Below, piece by piece: positions 15,531-24,353 of a stretch of 51,677 nucleotides of DNA. This stretch comes from Alphaproteobacteria bacterium (GTDB taxonomy: Bacteria; Pseudomonadota; Alphaproteobacteria; Ferrovibrionales; Ferrovibrionaceae). The notes under the pieces are model-generated. The model was not told the origin of the DNA. It did no database searches and worked only from the letters and a program-made list of their open reading frames with translations. Position 1 is the stretch's first letter. The number at the start of each line of letters is the position of its first letter. Made by a program: the position numbers and the translations under genes. The DNA lies in the NCBI GenBank assembly GCA_018336035.1, contig JAGXRD010000003.1, positions 1 to 51,677 of the forward strand, in the 5' to 3' direction.

Positions 15531-16988
15531 ATGACCCAGAAAAAACGTCTCGCCGTTGCTCGCCTCTGGCATGAGGGCAACAGTTTCACCCCGCTGCCGA
15601 CCACGCTGGCCGATTTCGAGCGCCGCGAATGGTTCGAGGGTAACGAGGGCCTGGCGCGCTATCGCGGCACCGGCACGGAACTCGGGGCGGTCGTCGCCTT
15701 TGCGGAAGCGCATCCGGATTGGGAAGTGACCGTGCTGCGCTGCGCCTCGGCGCCGCCGGGTGGGCCCGTGGAAGACGCGCTGTATGAACGCATCGTCGCC
15801 GACATGCTGCGCGGTCTTGGGGCCCAGCAATGGGATGCGGTCTATCTCTCGCTGCATGGTGCGCTGGTCACGGTCAGCGAACCGCAGGCCGACCTGATGC
15901 TGATCCGCCGCGCGCGCGCTGCCATCGGCAGCACGCCGCTGGGCGTCAGTTTCGACCTGCATGCCAATCTCTCGCCCGAGCTGCCGCAGCTGATCGATTT
16001 CGGCTCAGGCTACAAGACGCATCCGCATATCGACATGGACGCTACGGCGGCCCGCGTGCTGGCCGAACTCCACCGGCTGGTGAATGGCGGCGCGAAACTG
16101 GCGGGCGCGGTGAAAAAGCTGCCGGTGCTGCTGCACAGTTTCAACATGCGGACCGCTGCCGGGCCGATGGCGGATACGGTGAACGATGCCAAGGCAGCCA
16201 CGACAGGCGCCGTGAAGGACATCACGGTGTTCGGTGGTTTCGTCTGGGGCGACAGCCCCGATGCCGGCGCCAGCATCCTGACCTGGGCCGAGACGGCAAC
16301 AGCGGCGAAAGCTGCGGCCGATGACATCGCCGCGCGGCTTTATGCACGGAGCGACCAGTTCCGCACGTCTTTGCCGTCACCGGCCGAAGGCCTGCGCGCG
16401 GCCTTGCAAAAGCCCGGCCTCGTCTGCGTGGTCGAGCCAAGCGATAACCCTTTATCTGGCGGTTTCGGCGATACCACCGGGCTGCTGCGCGCGCTGCTGG
16501 AAATGAAAATCGACGGCGAGGCGGTGTTTGCCTTCCTCTACGATCCAGCGTTGGTGCAGGCGGCGAAGGCCGCCGGGATCGGCGCAGCCATCCATGCCAA
16601 ACTCGGCGGACGCATCACACCGCATTTCGGTGCGCCGGTGGATGCGCGGGCGGAAGTGGTCGCGTTCACCGATGGCCGCTTCGTCAACGAGGGCCCGTTC
16701 GAGACCGGCATGCCGGTCGATCTGGGCGAGACGGCGGTGCTGAAGGTTGGCGATGTGAAGATCATTGTGACGTCGAGCAGCCAGGCCGGCATCGATCCGG
16801 CCTATTTCCGCCTGCATGGCATCGATCTGGCGACAACGCGGCTGATCGCCGCCAAGGCGAAGAACCATTTCCGCGCGGCTTTCGTCGAGCGCGCGGCGAT
16901 CATCGTCGATGTCGACACGCCCGGCCCGGCAGCGCTAGATCTGTCGGTGCTGCCGTTCCGGTATCTGCCGGAGAATATTGAGAAGTAA
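15531..16988 (+). CDS. M81 family metallopeptidase (MlrC-like)
   Basis: A 485-residue protein of the M81/microcystinase-C family. Seen: ARLWHEGNSFTPL at the N-terminus, SLHGALVTVSE, metal-ligand segments SFDLHANLSPEL and YKTHPHIDMDA (Asp and His ligands for zinc), then the C-terminal MlrC domain with NPLSGGFGDTT and SSSQAGIDPAYF. The ATG at 15531 is two bases after the P450 stop, so an operon is likely. MlrC hydrolyses linear microcystin products, but most M81 members act on unknown amide or peptide substrates. A solute-binding protein gene follows on the other strand. Confidence 0.92.
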   Translation: MTQKKRLAVARLWHEGNSFTPLPTTLADFERREWFEGNEGLARYRGTGTELGAVVAFAEAHPDWEVTVLRCASAPPGGPVEDALYERIVADMLRGLGAQQWDAVYLSLHGALVTVSEPQADLMLIRRARAAIGSTPLGVSFDLHANLSPELPQLIDFGSGYKTHPHIDMDATAARVLAELHRLVNGGAKLAGAVKKLPVLLHSFNMRTAAGPMADTVNDAKAATTGAVKDITVFGGFVWGDSPDAGASILTWAETATAAKAAADDIAARLYARSDQFRTSLPSPAEGLRAALQKPGLVCVVEPSDNPLSGGFGDTTGLLRALLEMKIDGEAVFAFLYDPALVQAAKAAGIGAAIHAKLGGRITPHFGAPVDARAEVVAFTDGRFVNEGPFETGMPVDLGETAVLKVGDVKIIVTSSSQAGIDPAYFRLHGIDLATTRLIAAKAKNHFRAAFVERAAIIVDVDTPGPAALDLSVLPFRYLPENIEK

Positions 16989-17065
16989 AAAATGGGATTC
17001 CCGCTTTCGCGGGAATGACGATTATTTTAAACCGTCATGCCGGGCTTGACCCGGCATCCCATTTT
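16989..17065. repeat. REP-like paired hairpins between convergent genes
   Basis: Two palindromes sit between the M81 gene and the Bug-protein gene: 16994-17020 (GGGATTCCCGC-TTTC-GCGGGAAT) and 17032-17060 (CATGCCGGG-CTTGA-CCCGGCATCCC), separated by an AT-rich spacer. An outer inverted repeat AAAATGGGAT / ATCCCATTTT (16989-16998 and 17056-17065) brings them together, so the unit resembles a BIME. Such elements are typical genome-wide extragenic repeats and may also stop transcription from both sides. Confidence 0.85.
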
Positions 17066-17076
17066 CTTTCTTCAGA

Positions 17077-18057
17077 TCAATCGATCCGCGCGCCCGAGGC
17101 CTTCACGGCCTTGGCCCATTTCTCGATCTCGGTCTTCATCAGGTCGGCCAGCACTTCCGGCTTGCCACCGACGGGCTCGGCGCCCTGCTGGTCGAACTGC
17201 GCCTTCATGTCCGGCGATTTCAGGATCGCGTCGATTTCCTGGTTCAGCTTGGCGACGATCGGCGCCGGGGTCTTGACCGGGGCATACATCGCAAACCAGG
17301 CGGTGGCGCTGTAGTCCGGCAGGCCCTGTTCGGCAATGGTCGGGATATCCGGCGTCGACGGCCAGCGCTTCGGCGTGGTGACACCCAGCGCGCGCAATGC
17401 ACCCGAGCGGATATGCGGCAAAGCAGACGGCAGGTTGTCGAAGGTGAACTGCACGTTGCCGCCCAGCAGGTCGGTCAGCATCGGGCCCGAACCGCGATAG
17501 GGCACATGCACCAGGTCGGTGTTGGTCATGGTCTTGAACAACTCGGCCGAGAGATGGCCCGAGGTGCCGTTGCCCGGCGTGCCGAAATTCAGCTTGCCCG
17601 GCTGCGACTTCGCCAGCGCGATGAATTCCTGCACATTCTTGGCCGGCACGCTGGGATGCACCACCAGCACATTGGCCACCATGGCGACCAGCGAGAGCGG
17701 CGCGAAATCCTTCACCGGGTCATAGCCCAACTTGCTGTACAGGCTGATGTTGATCGAATGGGTGCCGATGGTGCCCATCATGATCGTGTAGCCATCGGGC
17801 TCGGCCTTGGCGGCGAATTCGGTGCCGATATTGCCGCCGGCGCCAGCGCGGTTATCGACCACGAACTGCTGGCCGAGCCGCTCGGTCAGCTTGGCCGAGA
17901 CGAGGCGGGCCAGGATGTCGGTGGTGCCGCCGGCGGGGAAGGGCACCACGACCTTCACGGGCTTGGTCGGATAGGCCTGTGCGAATGCGACAGGCGACAG
18001 CAGCAGCGTGGCGGCCGTAACGGCAACAGCGGAAAGGAGGGTCCGGGTCAAGGTCAT
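17077..18057 (-). CDS. Bug family tripartite tricarboxylate transporter binding protein
   Basis: A 326-residue periplasmic binding protein. The signal peptide (LLSAVAVTAATLLLSPVAFAQ, cleavage near residue 26) is followed by YPTKPVKVVVPFPAGG and VVDNRAGAGGNIGTE, the Bug/TctC ligand-site loops. The C-terminus is complete (ASGARID). Start set at 18057 so that the signal peptide is N-terminal. Bug proteins deliver carboxylates or other small acids to TctAB permeases or act alone as sensors; no TctA or TctB gene is present in the window. It diverges from the TetR gene at 18203. Confidence 0.94.
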   Translation of the reverse strand: MTLTRTLLSAVAVTAATLLLSPVAFAQAYPTKPVKVVVPFPAGGTTDILARLVSAKLTERLGQQFVVDNRAGAGGNIGTEFAAKAEPDGYTIMMGTIGTHSINISLYSKLGYDPVKDFAPLSLVAMVANVLVVHPSVPAKNVQEFIALAKSQPGKLNFGTPGNGTSGHLSAELFKTMTNTDLVHVPYRGSGPMLTDLLGGNVQFTFDNLPSALPHIRSGALRALGVTTPKRWPSTPDIPTIAEQGLPDYSATAWFAMYAPVKTPAPIVAKLNQEIDAILKSPDMKAQFDQQGAEPVGGKPEVLADLMKTEIEKWAKAVKASGARID

Positions 18058-18167
18058 CAGGTCGTCTTTCTTATGCGTGTTTCGCGTCAGCGAGCGGACT
18101 CGCCGGCCGGCAGTGTAGGCCGGTTGACCTGATCTGCCCACGGATTTGTTGCGCCGCTGACGTGATG

Positions 18168-18196
18168 TTGTGCTATTGAATTGAATTCAATATAAT
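18168..18196 (+). promoter_or_regulatory. Promoter of the TetR gene with palindromic operator
   Basis: TTGTGC (18168-18173) and a perfect TATAAT (18191-18196) are 17 bases apart. The spacer holds ATTGAATTCAAT (18180-18191), a perfect palindrome, inside a longer TATTGAATTGAATTCAATATA stretch, as expected for a TetR operator that blocks polymerase. Transcription would start about at the ATG (18203), so the mRNA may be leaderless. Confidence 0.55.
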
Positions 18197-18202
18197 GGGC
18201 GC

Positions 18203-18871
18203 ATGAGCCAGCCTGCCAAGCCACGCCTGCGTGTTTCTGCCGCCGAATTGCTGCCGCCCGATCTGCCCGCTTCGGCGCGCGGCAGCGAGACACGCGACCG
18301 CATCCTGAAAGCCGCCGCGAAAGTGCTGGTCGCTGGTGACGGGCAATGCGAGATCGCCGATGTGGCGCGTGTCGCCGGCGTCTCGGCCGGGCTGAGCTAC
18401 CACTATTTTTCGTCCAAGGCTGGGCTGATCGCTGCCGTGGTCGAAGCGTTTTACGACCGCATGGAAGCCGCCGTGATGGAGCCCAATCCCAAACCCGGTG
18501 CGGGCTGGGGCGAGCGCGAGCGGCTGCGGCTCGAACGCATGGTCGACTTTCATTATGCCGAACAGCTGGCACCCCTGATCCTGACAAGGCTCAGTCGCAC
18601 ACCGGACGTGGCCGCCGTGGAAGCGGCGCGGATCGCCGGCCATATTGATCTCGCCGCGCGCAATATCGAACTGGCGCAGCAGAAGGGTGAAATCCCCGGC
18701 GATCTGGACGCGCATCTGCTCGGCGCCATGATCCTCGGCGGTTTGCGTCAGGCCATCGGCCAGGCGCTCGGCATGCAGAAGCGGCCCAGTCGCGACAAAA
18801 TCACCGACCAGCTCTGGTCCTTCATCGCCGGCACGGCGCAGCTCAAACCGAAAAAGAAGGCGATGCGCTGA
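18203..18871 (+). CDS. TetR family transcriptional regulator
   Basis: A 222-residue repressor-type protein. Residues about 28-78 form the TetR HTH: TRDRILKAAAKVL, CEIADVARVAGVSAGLSYHYFSSKAGLIAAV. An N-terminal extension of about 25 residues is Pro/Ser-rich. The ligand-binding helices follow; ligand unknown. Its stop shares a base with the ATG of the Rieske oxygenase (TGATG), so it likely controls that gene and itself through the palindrome at 18180-18191. It may also control the divergent Bug-protein gene, as the intergenic region is only 145 bases. Confidence 0.92.
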   Translation: MSQPAKPRLRVSAAELLPPDLPASARGSETRDRILKAAAKVLVAGDGQCEIADVARVAGVSAGLSYHYFSSKAGLIAAVVEAFYDRMEAAVMEPNPKPGAGWGERERLRLERMVDFHYAEQLAPLILTRLSRTPDVAAVEAARIAGHIDLAARNIELAQQKGEIPGDLDAHLLGAMILGGLRQAIGQALGMQKRPSRDKITDQLWSFIAGTAQLKPKKKAMR

Positions 18872-20031
18872 TGCAGCCCGCTTTGCAGCAGGCATGGCTC
18901 GGCCGCGTGCGCGACCATATGCAGGCGCGCACGACTGACATGGCGGAAACCGTGACGCGCATCGACATCGCGCGCTACATCGATCCGCAGCGGCTCAGCG
19001 ATGAACAGGCGTTGCTGCGCCGCACGCCGATCTTTGTCAGCTTCTCGTCCAAGCTCAGCAGGCCCGGCGATTTCGTCACGCATGACCTGCTCGGCCTGCC
19101 GATACTTGTTTTACGCGACATGGAGGGCGTGTTGCGCGCCTTCCTCAATGTCTGCCGCCATCGTGGCGCCAAGCTGGTCTGGGACAAGGGCGGCTGCGGC
19201 AAACGCGCCTTCACCTGTCCCTATCATGCCTGGAGCTACGACCTGCGCGGCACCTTGCGCGGCATTCCGCATGAAGCCGGTTTCGCCGGGCTCGACAGGG
19301 CGCAGCACAATCTGGTTCCGCTCGCTGTCACCGAAGCCTTTGGCCTCGTCTTCGTGCTGCCGGATCAGTCGCAACCGGCCTATGACTTCTCAGGCTTCCT
19401 CGCCGGCATCCGCGACGATCTCGAAGGCTTCGGTCTCGGCAACTCCATCCTGCATGACGAACGCGAGATTGGGCTCACCTGTAACTGGAAGGTCGTGGTC
19501 GAGGGCGGGCTGGAAACCTATCATGTGCAGCATGCGCATAAGCGCACCATCGCGCCGATGTTCGCCGACAATGTGGCGGTGGCCGACCGGCTCGATCCGC
19601 ATATGCGGCTGTATTTCACCAAGCGCAATGCCGCAGAGCTGGTGGCAGGTGAGGCGCAGGGCACGATCCGCGATTACGGCAATCCGCTCTATTACATCTT
19701 CCCCAACCTGATCATCCTGGTGCAGCCCGATCACGCCACGGTACTGGCGGTGCTGCCCAAAGGCACGGATCAGTGCATCGTGCATGGCGGCGCGCTGGTG
19801 CCGCCGATGACGCAGAGAGGTGACGCGACCGGCACGCCGAAAGCCGATGCGCATTGGGACCGCAATGTGAAGATCTTCTGGGACGCGCTGGACGAGGATT
19901 TCCAGATGGGCCAGGCGATCCAGGCCGGCTTCCGCTCCGGCGCCAACAGTCACATCACCTTCGGCCGTTTCGAGCAGGGTTGCGCCTGGTTCCACGACAG
20001 CCTGGATCGCCGGCTCACGGGCCCGGTTTGA
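18871..20031 (+). CDS. Rieske non-heme iron ring-hydroxylating oxygenase, alpha subunit
   Basis: A 386-residue oxygenase component. The Rieske [2Fe-2S] site is Cys95-x-His97 (NVCRHRGA) and Cys116-x2-His119 (CPYHAWSY). The mononuclear iron site is in GLETYHVQHAH (His218, His223) with an Asp expected near DALDEDFQ. It lacks an adjacent small subunit or reductase, like single-component (alpha-only) members such as carnitine or stachydrine oxygenases, so electron donors must be encoded elsewhere. Translationally coupled to the TetR gene. Substrate unknown; likely a small organic or quaternary amine compound. Confidence 0.93.
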   Translation: MQPALQQAWLGRVRDHMQARTTDMAETVTRIDIARYIDPQRLSDEQALLRRTPIFVSFSSKLSRPGDFVTHDLLGLPILVLRDMEGVLRAFLNVCRHRGAKLVWDKGGCGKRAFTCPYHAWSYDLRGTLRGIPHEAGFAGLDRAQHNLVPLAVTEAFGLVFVLPDQSQPAYDFSGFLAGIRDDLEGFGLGNSILHDEREIGLTCNWKVVVEGGLETYHVQHAHKRTIAPMFADNVAVADRLDPHMRLYFTKRNAAELVAGEAQGTIRDYGNPLYYIFPNLIILVQPDHATVLAVLPKGTDQCIVHGGALVPPMTQRGDATGTPKADAHWDRNVKIFWDALDEDFQMGQAIQAGFRSGANSHITFGRFEQGCAWFHDSLDRRLTGPV

Positions 20032-20116
20032 TTCAGGTCAAGCTGGCGCGCGTTCAGGCCGGATAGGTTGCTGGCAGTGACGCGCATCCCGCCGTCCGGT
20101 TACGCCTGAGGAAAAC

Positions 20117-20308
20117 ATGCAAAGCAATGTCGGTGGCTTCGACCGCGTCCTGCGTATCGTCGCGGGCCTGATCCTTCTCACCTTCGCCGTCGTCTACCAG
20201 GGCGACGAGCGCTGGTTCGGCCTGATCGGCGTGGTGCCACTGCTTACCGGCCTGTTCCGTTTCTGCCCGGCCTACAGGCTGCTGGGGATGAATACCTGCC
20301 CGCGCTAG
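20117..20308 (+). CDS. DUF2892 (YgaP-like) membrane protein
   Basis: A 63-residue protein with two membrane helices: VLRIVAGLILLTFAVVYQG and WFGLIGVVPLLTGLFRFCP. The opening MQSNVGGFDRVLRI and the ending FCPAYRLLGMNTC are the DUF2892 signature (family of inner-membrane proteins often linked to rhodanese or sulfur handling). The ATG follows GAGGAAAAC. It is alone here; the minus-strand chemoreceptor gene converges on it with a 7-base gap. Function unknown. Confidence 0.9.
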   Translation: MQSNVGGFDRVLRIVAGLILLTFAVVYQGDERWFGLIGVVPLLTGLFRFCPAYRLLGMNTCPR

Positions 20309-20315
20309 GGCGTGA

Positions 20316-22466
20316 CTAGGTTCTGAAGAACGCCACCAGTTCGGCCAGCTGCGCCGACTGATTGGCGAGCTGCTGCGCCGAGGCCGAGGTTTCCTCCACC
20401 AGCGCGCCATTGCGCTGGGTCATCTCGTCCATCTGCGCCACGGCGGTATTGATCTGCTCCAGGCCGCCGGCCTGTTCGCGGCTGGCGGCAGCGATTTCGG
20501 CGACGATATCCGACACTTTCTTGATCGCGGAGACGATCTCAATCAGCGAGGCACCGGTCTGGTTCACCAGCGCCGCGCCGGTCTTGACCTGCGTATTGGA
20601 TTCCGTGATCAGCGCCTTGATGTCGCGGCTGGCATCGGCCGAACGCTGGGCCAGGGCACGCACTTCCTGCGCCACCACCGCAAAGCCTTTGCCGGCTTCG
20701 CCCGCCCGCGCAGCTTCCACCGAGGCATTCAGCGCCAGCAGGTTGGTCTGGAACGCGATTTCGTCCATCAGCCCGACGATGTCGGAAATGCGGCGTGCGC
20801 TGTCCTCGATGCGGGTGACGGCATCCACTGCCTGCTGGGTGATCTCGCCGCCCTTGTCGGCGGTGTTGCGCGCCGCCATCGCCAGCTGGCTGGCCGCCTG
20901 GGCGTTGTCGGCATTCTGCTTCACCGTGGTGGTGATCTCATGCATCGAGGCTGCGGTTTCTTCGATGGAGGCGGCCTGCGATTCCGTACGCTGGGCCAGG
21001 TCCTGGCTGCCCGACGAGATTTCCGCCGAGGCCAGTTTGGTCGCGCGCGCACTTTCGCTCAGGCGGCCGGCGAAATCGCGCAGGATCTCGCTCATGCGGT
21101 TGGAGCTGCTGGTCAACTCGCCGAACACGCCGCCATACTGGCCAGCCACGCGCTGGCTCAGATCACCATCGGCCATCGCACCCATCACGCCGGCCAGTTC
21201 GCCGGCCATCGCCTGCAGCATGCCGGCCAGGCCGTTCATCTGCTGGGCCAGCTCGTGGAACACGCCGTCCAGGCCGGCGGTATCCACGCGGCGATCCAGT
21301 GCGCCGCCGCCGATGGCGGTGCAGAATTCGGCGATCTGCTGGCTGATGCGGGCATCGCGTTCGCGTGCTTCCGCTGCTTCGCGCTGCTCATTCTCCAGCC
21401 GCATTCGCTCGGCGGCATCGGCGCGCGCCTTCTCGATGGCATTCTGCTTGAACACGCCGAGCGCGCGCGCCATGTCGGCCACTTCGTCGGAGCGTTTCAG
21501 TTCCGGCACCGGCTGGCTGTGATCGCCCGCAGCCAGCGCCGTCATCAGCCCGGTCATCTGCGCCAGCGGTCGACCAATGCTGCGGCCGATGACAAAGGCC
21601 ACCACGAGGCTGAAGATCGCCACCACCAGAAGGCCAATCGTCGCGCCGAGGCCGGCCTGGCTGCGCTTGTCGGCGGCGGCCTGCTTGGCGCGGTTCATCT
21701 CCTGCAGGTTGCCGGCGAACAGTGCATCGACGCGCGGGAGCAGCGCGGCGGCGGCGGCCTCCAATGCCTGGTTACCGTTGCGCACCGACAGTGTGCCATC
21801 GACCAGCGCGACGAAATCGCGCTGATAGGTGTCCAGCATCGGCAGCTGCGCCGTCATGCCAGCCTGTTCGAGGGCAGCACGGAAGGGCGGGATCGACTGC
21901 TGGAAGCGATCGAGGTAGCTGCGGTCGCGGCGCAGGATGAAATCCTTTTCATGCCGGCGTAGCGCCAGCATCATCGCTGACAGGCGCGGATCGGCATCGC
22001 TGCCCAACGAGGTTTCGATGCCGCGCACCGCCGCCCGCAGCGAGCCCTGCAGGCCGCTATTCTCGTCATAGCCCAGACGCTCCCACAGCTGGTTGAAGGT
22101 ATCGAAGCGCTGCACATAGACAGCCAGCGCGCTCTGCGCCTCGCTCAGGTCGTTGCGGATGTCCGCGCGCCTGGTCAGCTTGTCCATCGCGTCCAGCTCG
22201 CTGCGCGCCTCCGCGGCGGCAGCCCGCACGGCACTGGCCAGCCTGGCATCGGGATTGGCGTCGAAATTGCGTTCATGCAGGCGGGCGTTCAGGAAGGCGC
22301 TGCGCATCTTGGCGGTATGCTCCACCAGGGTGGTGGCCTGCTGGTCGGCCTCCATCAGCACGTCGACCTGCCGGTTCATCACGGTGTAGAAGCCGGCAAT
22401 GGCGACGAAAGCGACCAGCACGATCACGCCGATGCCGATGATTTTGGTTCCGACCCTCCAACGCAT
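20316..22466 (-). CDS. Methyl-accepting chemotaxis protein with HBM-type sensor
   Basis: A 716-residue chemoreceptor. Residues about 8-28 are TM1; the periplasmic part (about 35-290) is a long helical bundle with [14 protein letters not shown] and [20 protein letters not shown], the pattern of HBM sensor domains that bind organic acids. TM2 is [21 protein letters not shown] (about 290-312), followed by HAMP. The signalling hairpin is fully conserved ([20 protein letters not shown]) near residues 560-600, and the protein ends AFFRT without a CheR/CheB tether. No other chemotaxis genes are adjacent. Confidence 0.95.
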   Translation of the reverse strand: MRWRVGTKIIGIGVIVLVAFVAIAGFYTVMNRQVDVLMEADQQATTLVEHTAKMRSAFLNARLHERNFDANPDARLASAVRAAAAEARSELDAMDKLTRRADIRNDLSEAQSALAVYVQRFDTFNQLWERLGYDENSGLQGSLRAAVRGIETSLGSDADPRLSAMMLALRRHEKDFILRRDRSYLDRFQQSIPPFRAALEQAGMTAQLPMLDTYQRDFVALVDGTLSVRNGNQALEAAAAALLPRVDALFAGNLQEMNRAKQAAADKRSQAGLGATIGLLVVAIFSLVVAFVIGRSIGRPLAQMTGLMTALAAGDHSQPVPELKRSDEVADMARALGVFKQNAIEKARADAAERMRLENEQREAAEARERDARISQQIAEFCTAIGGGALDRRVDTAGLDGVFHELAQQMNGLAGMLQAMAGELAGVMGAMADGDLSQRVAGQYGGVFGELTSSSNRMSEILRDFAGRLSESARATKLASAEISSGSQDLAQRTESQAASIEETAASMHEITTTVKQNADNAQAASQLAMAARNTADKGGEITQQAVDAVTRIEDSARRISDIVGLMDEIAFQTNLLALNASVEAARAGEAGKGFAVVAQEVRALAQRSADASRDIKALITESNTQVKTGAALVNQTGASLIEIVSAIKKVSDIVAEIAAASREQAGGLEQINTAVAQMDEMTQRNGALVEETSASAQQLANQSAQLAELVAFFRT

Positions 22467-22515
22467 GCCCGCCCCCTATGGATACCGAGTTTATGCCTGA
22501 GACCCCGTACTCATT

Positions 22516-22544
22516 TTGATTGCATGATACTGTTCTGATATAAC
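22516..22544 (+). promoter_or_regulatory. Candidate sigma-70 promoter in the gap before acylphosphatase
   Basis: In the 232-base divergent gap, TTGATT (22516-22521) and TATAAC (22539-22544) are 17 bases apart on the plus strand and lie in the AT-richest part. It is about 150 bases before the acylphosphatase ATG; a leader that long is possible but unproven. The rest of the gap shows no further structure. Confidence 0.3.
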
Positions 22545-22698
22545 CTCGGGATGATCATACCGCGATGCCATATATGTGCGATCAGCAATTTTTCGTGCTT
22601 TACCCGTGGTCTGGCCCGAAAGGGCTGAGCGTTCCGGTGGCTTTCGGAGCCCCAGATCGCTCTGGCCGGGCCGGCGCGGCACGGGCTAGACTTTTGCC

Positions 22699-22998
22699 AT
22701 GAGCAAGCTGTCTCGCCGCTATTTCGTCTCCGGCCGGGTGCAGGGCGTGGGCTACCGTTACTGGACCACGACCCGGGCCAAGGCGCTGAACCTGGTCGGC
22801 TGGGTGCGCAACCGGCGCGACGGCCGGGTGGAAGTGCTGGCCTATGGCGAGAAGAGCAATCTCGACAGTCTGGGTCAGGACCTGCATGCCGGCCCAGAAG
22901 CGGCGCAGGTCGACAGCGTCGATGAGGCACCGGTGACGCCGGAAGAGGCAGAGCTGGCCGCCGGCGCGACCAAGTTCTCGCAGACCCCGACGCTGTAG
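22699..22998 (+). CDS. acyP: Acylphosphatase
   Basis: A 99-residue enzyme hydrolysing carboxyl-phosphate bonds. The signature VSGRVQGVGYRYW supplies catalytic Arg20 and GWVRNRRDGRVEV supplies Asn38; the rest of the ferredoxin-like fold (VEVLAYGEKSNLDSL) follows. Length matches the family. It is cytosolic. A hypothetical protein gene begins 11 bases later and may be co-transcribed. Confidence 0.94.
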   Translation: MSKLSRRYFVSGRVQGVGYRYWTTTRAKALNLVGWVRNRRDGRVEVLAYGEKSNLDSLGQDLHAGPEAAQVDSVDEAPVTPEEAELAAGATKFSQTPTL

Positions 22999-23009
22999 CG
23001 GTCGCACCG

Positions 23010-23495
23010 GTGTTCGATCTCACCCACGAACTGAAGCCTTTAATGGGGCTCTATGCCTGGTCGGCGCGACGGACGCATGGAAGTTTTCTGACACTGCAGT
23101 TCGGCGAGCCGCGTTTGTCGATCCGCCAGCCACTGACTTCCAGTCGCTCTGCGCGGCGACGCCTGGTACGGGCAGTCGGACAGTGGGAGATATGGATCGA
23201 GCAGGCTGTGTGGCGGTTGGACTGGGGTGCGGGAAGCGTGACATCCGACGATGACCAGCCGGTGATCGAGCAGGCCTTGATCAATCTCGACGGTCAGGCC
23301 CTGACCGATTTCCGCAACGATGAGACTGCGCGCGCCAGCAGCTTTCATTTCGACCTCGGAGCGGTGCTCAGCGTGTCGCCCGATGGCAGCGCAGACGAAC
23401 CACAGTGGCATCTGTCGCATCATCAGCAGTGGATTGCGTCTTATATGAATGACGGGCGTGTAGAGGTCCAACGCGTGGACACTACAGCGCGTTGA
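23010..23495 (+). CDS. Hypothetical 161-residue protein
   Basis: A soluble protein starting at GTG 23010 without a clear ribosome binding site. It has an alternating hydrophobic pattern suggesting a beta-sheet fold: GSFLTLQFGEPRLSIRQP, WEIWIEQAVWRLDW, ALTDFRNDE, FHFDLGAVLSVSPDG, WIASYMNDGRVEVQR. A minus-strand frame also covers it but is less protein-like. The 3' end overlaps the convergent NAD-binding protein gene by 14 bases. No family recognised. Confidence 0.65.
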   Translation: MFDLTHELKPLMGLYAWSARRTHGSFLTLQFGEPRLSIRQPLTSSRSARRRLVRAVGQWEIWIEQAVWRLDWGAGSVTSDDDQPVIEQALINLDGQALTDFRNDETARASSFHFDLGAVLSVSPDGSADEPQWHLSHHQQWIASYMNDGRVEVQRVDTTAR

Positions 23496-24165
23496 TATCC
23501 GCCACTTCCAGGATCGATTTCGACACGCGCAGGCGCGCGACCGCGATCATCGCCTGGCCGACCTGGCGCGTGGTGGTCAGCGCCGCCTGCGGCCACAGGA
23601 ACTTCACCAGCGACAGATACGGCATCAGCAGGAAGTAGGCGAGGCGATAGACCTTGCTCTTCGGCTTGATGCCGTCCAGCGGCTCGATCACGCCGGGGCG
23701 GAACATATAGGCCGCCCTGAACGGCAGGCGCAGCAGCGCATTCTCGGTACGGCCTTTCACGCGCGCCCACATCACCGGGCCGCGCTCGGTGCTGTCGGTG
23801 CTGCGCCCGGAGACATAGGTGAACACCATCTGCGGATTGCGCTGCGCCAGCGCGGTGGCGGCGGCCAGCGTCAGATCGTGCGTCACGCGCGTATAGGCAG
23901 CTTCGGTCATGCCTGCGGAAGACACGCCGAGACAGAAGAAGCAGGCGTCGAAACCGGACAGCCGTTCGGCAATCGCGCTGTAGTCGTACATGTCGGTATG
24001 GATCAGGTCTTCCAGCTTGGTCGCTTCGGGCAAGCGCCCCATCGGAGTCTCGCGCGCCGGGCTGCGGCCCAGCGCCACCACGCGGGCCACGCCGGGATCG
24101 AGCAGGCATTCGCGCAGCACCGCCTGGCCGACCATGCCGGTGGCGCCGAAAATCAGGATGTTCAT
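23482..24165 (-). CDS. NAD(P)-binding Rossmann protein (atypical SDR)
   Basis: A 227-residue protein with N-terminal dinucleotide motif NILIFGATGMVGQAVLRE (GxxGxxG) and a VVALGRSP strand, as in extended/atypical SDRs and TIP30-like proteins. FTYVSGRSTDSTERGP and YMFRPGVIEPLDG are further family elements. The usual catalytic YxxxK is replaced by a WARVKGRTE helix, in which the Lys is present but the Tyr is not, so a binding or regulatory role is possible. A membrane-facing stretch (YFLLMPYLSLVKFL) lies near residue 180. Confidence 0.85.
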   Translation of the reverse strand: MNILIFGATGMVGQAVLRECLLDPGVARVVALGRSPARETPMGRLPEATKLEDLIHTDMYDYSAIAERLSGFDACFFCLGVSSAGMTEAAYTRVTHDLTLAAATALAQRNPQMVFTYVSGRSTDSTERGPVMWARVKGRTENALLRLPFRAAYMFRPGVIEPLDGIKPKSKVYRLAYFLLMPYLSLVKFLWPQAALTTTRQVGQAMIAVARLRVSKSILEVADINAL

Positions 24166-24353
24166 GCCGGTACTCCCCTGGGTGATACGACCAGCTTAAC
24201 TTGCGGAGGCGGTGCCGGGGCAGGACGGCGGTCACATTCCGGCCGGAAAGCCAGGATAAAAAAATCGTGGGCCGGATGTCGGCCGGGCAGGGGTGCCGGC
24301 GTCCTAGGGGCGAGGCGGCCGTTTCAGCCGCAGCCGAATCAGAGGAGACGACA

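Noticed and set aside
17032-17060. Riboswitch or small RNA at the convergent gap
   Set aside because: The hairpins have the typical REP form and no conserved aptamer; both flanking genes point into the gap.
23040-23471. Minus-strand frame opposite the hypothetical gene at 23010
   Set aside because: The plus-strand frame has an alternating strand-like pattern and a more natural composition; the minus frame has many Arg and Pro without pattern.
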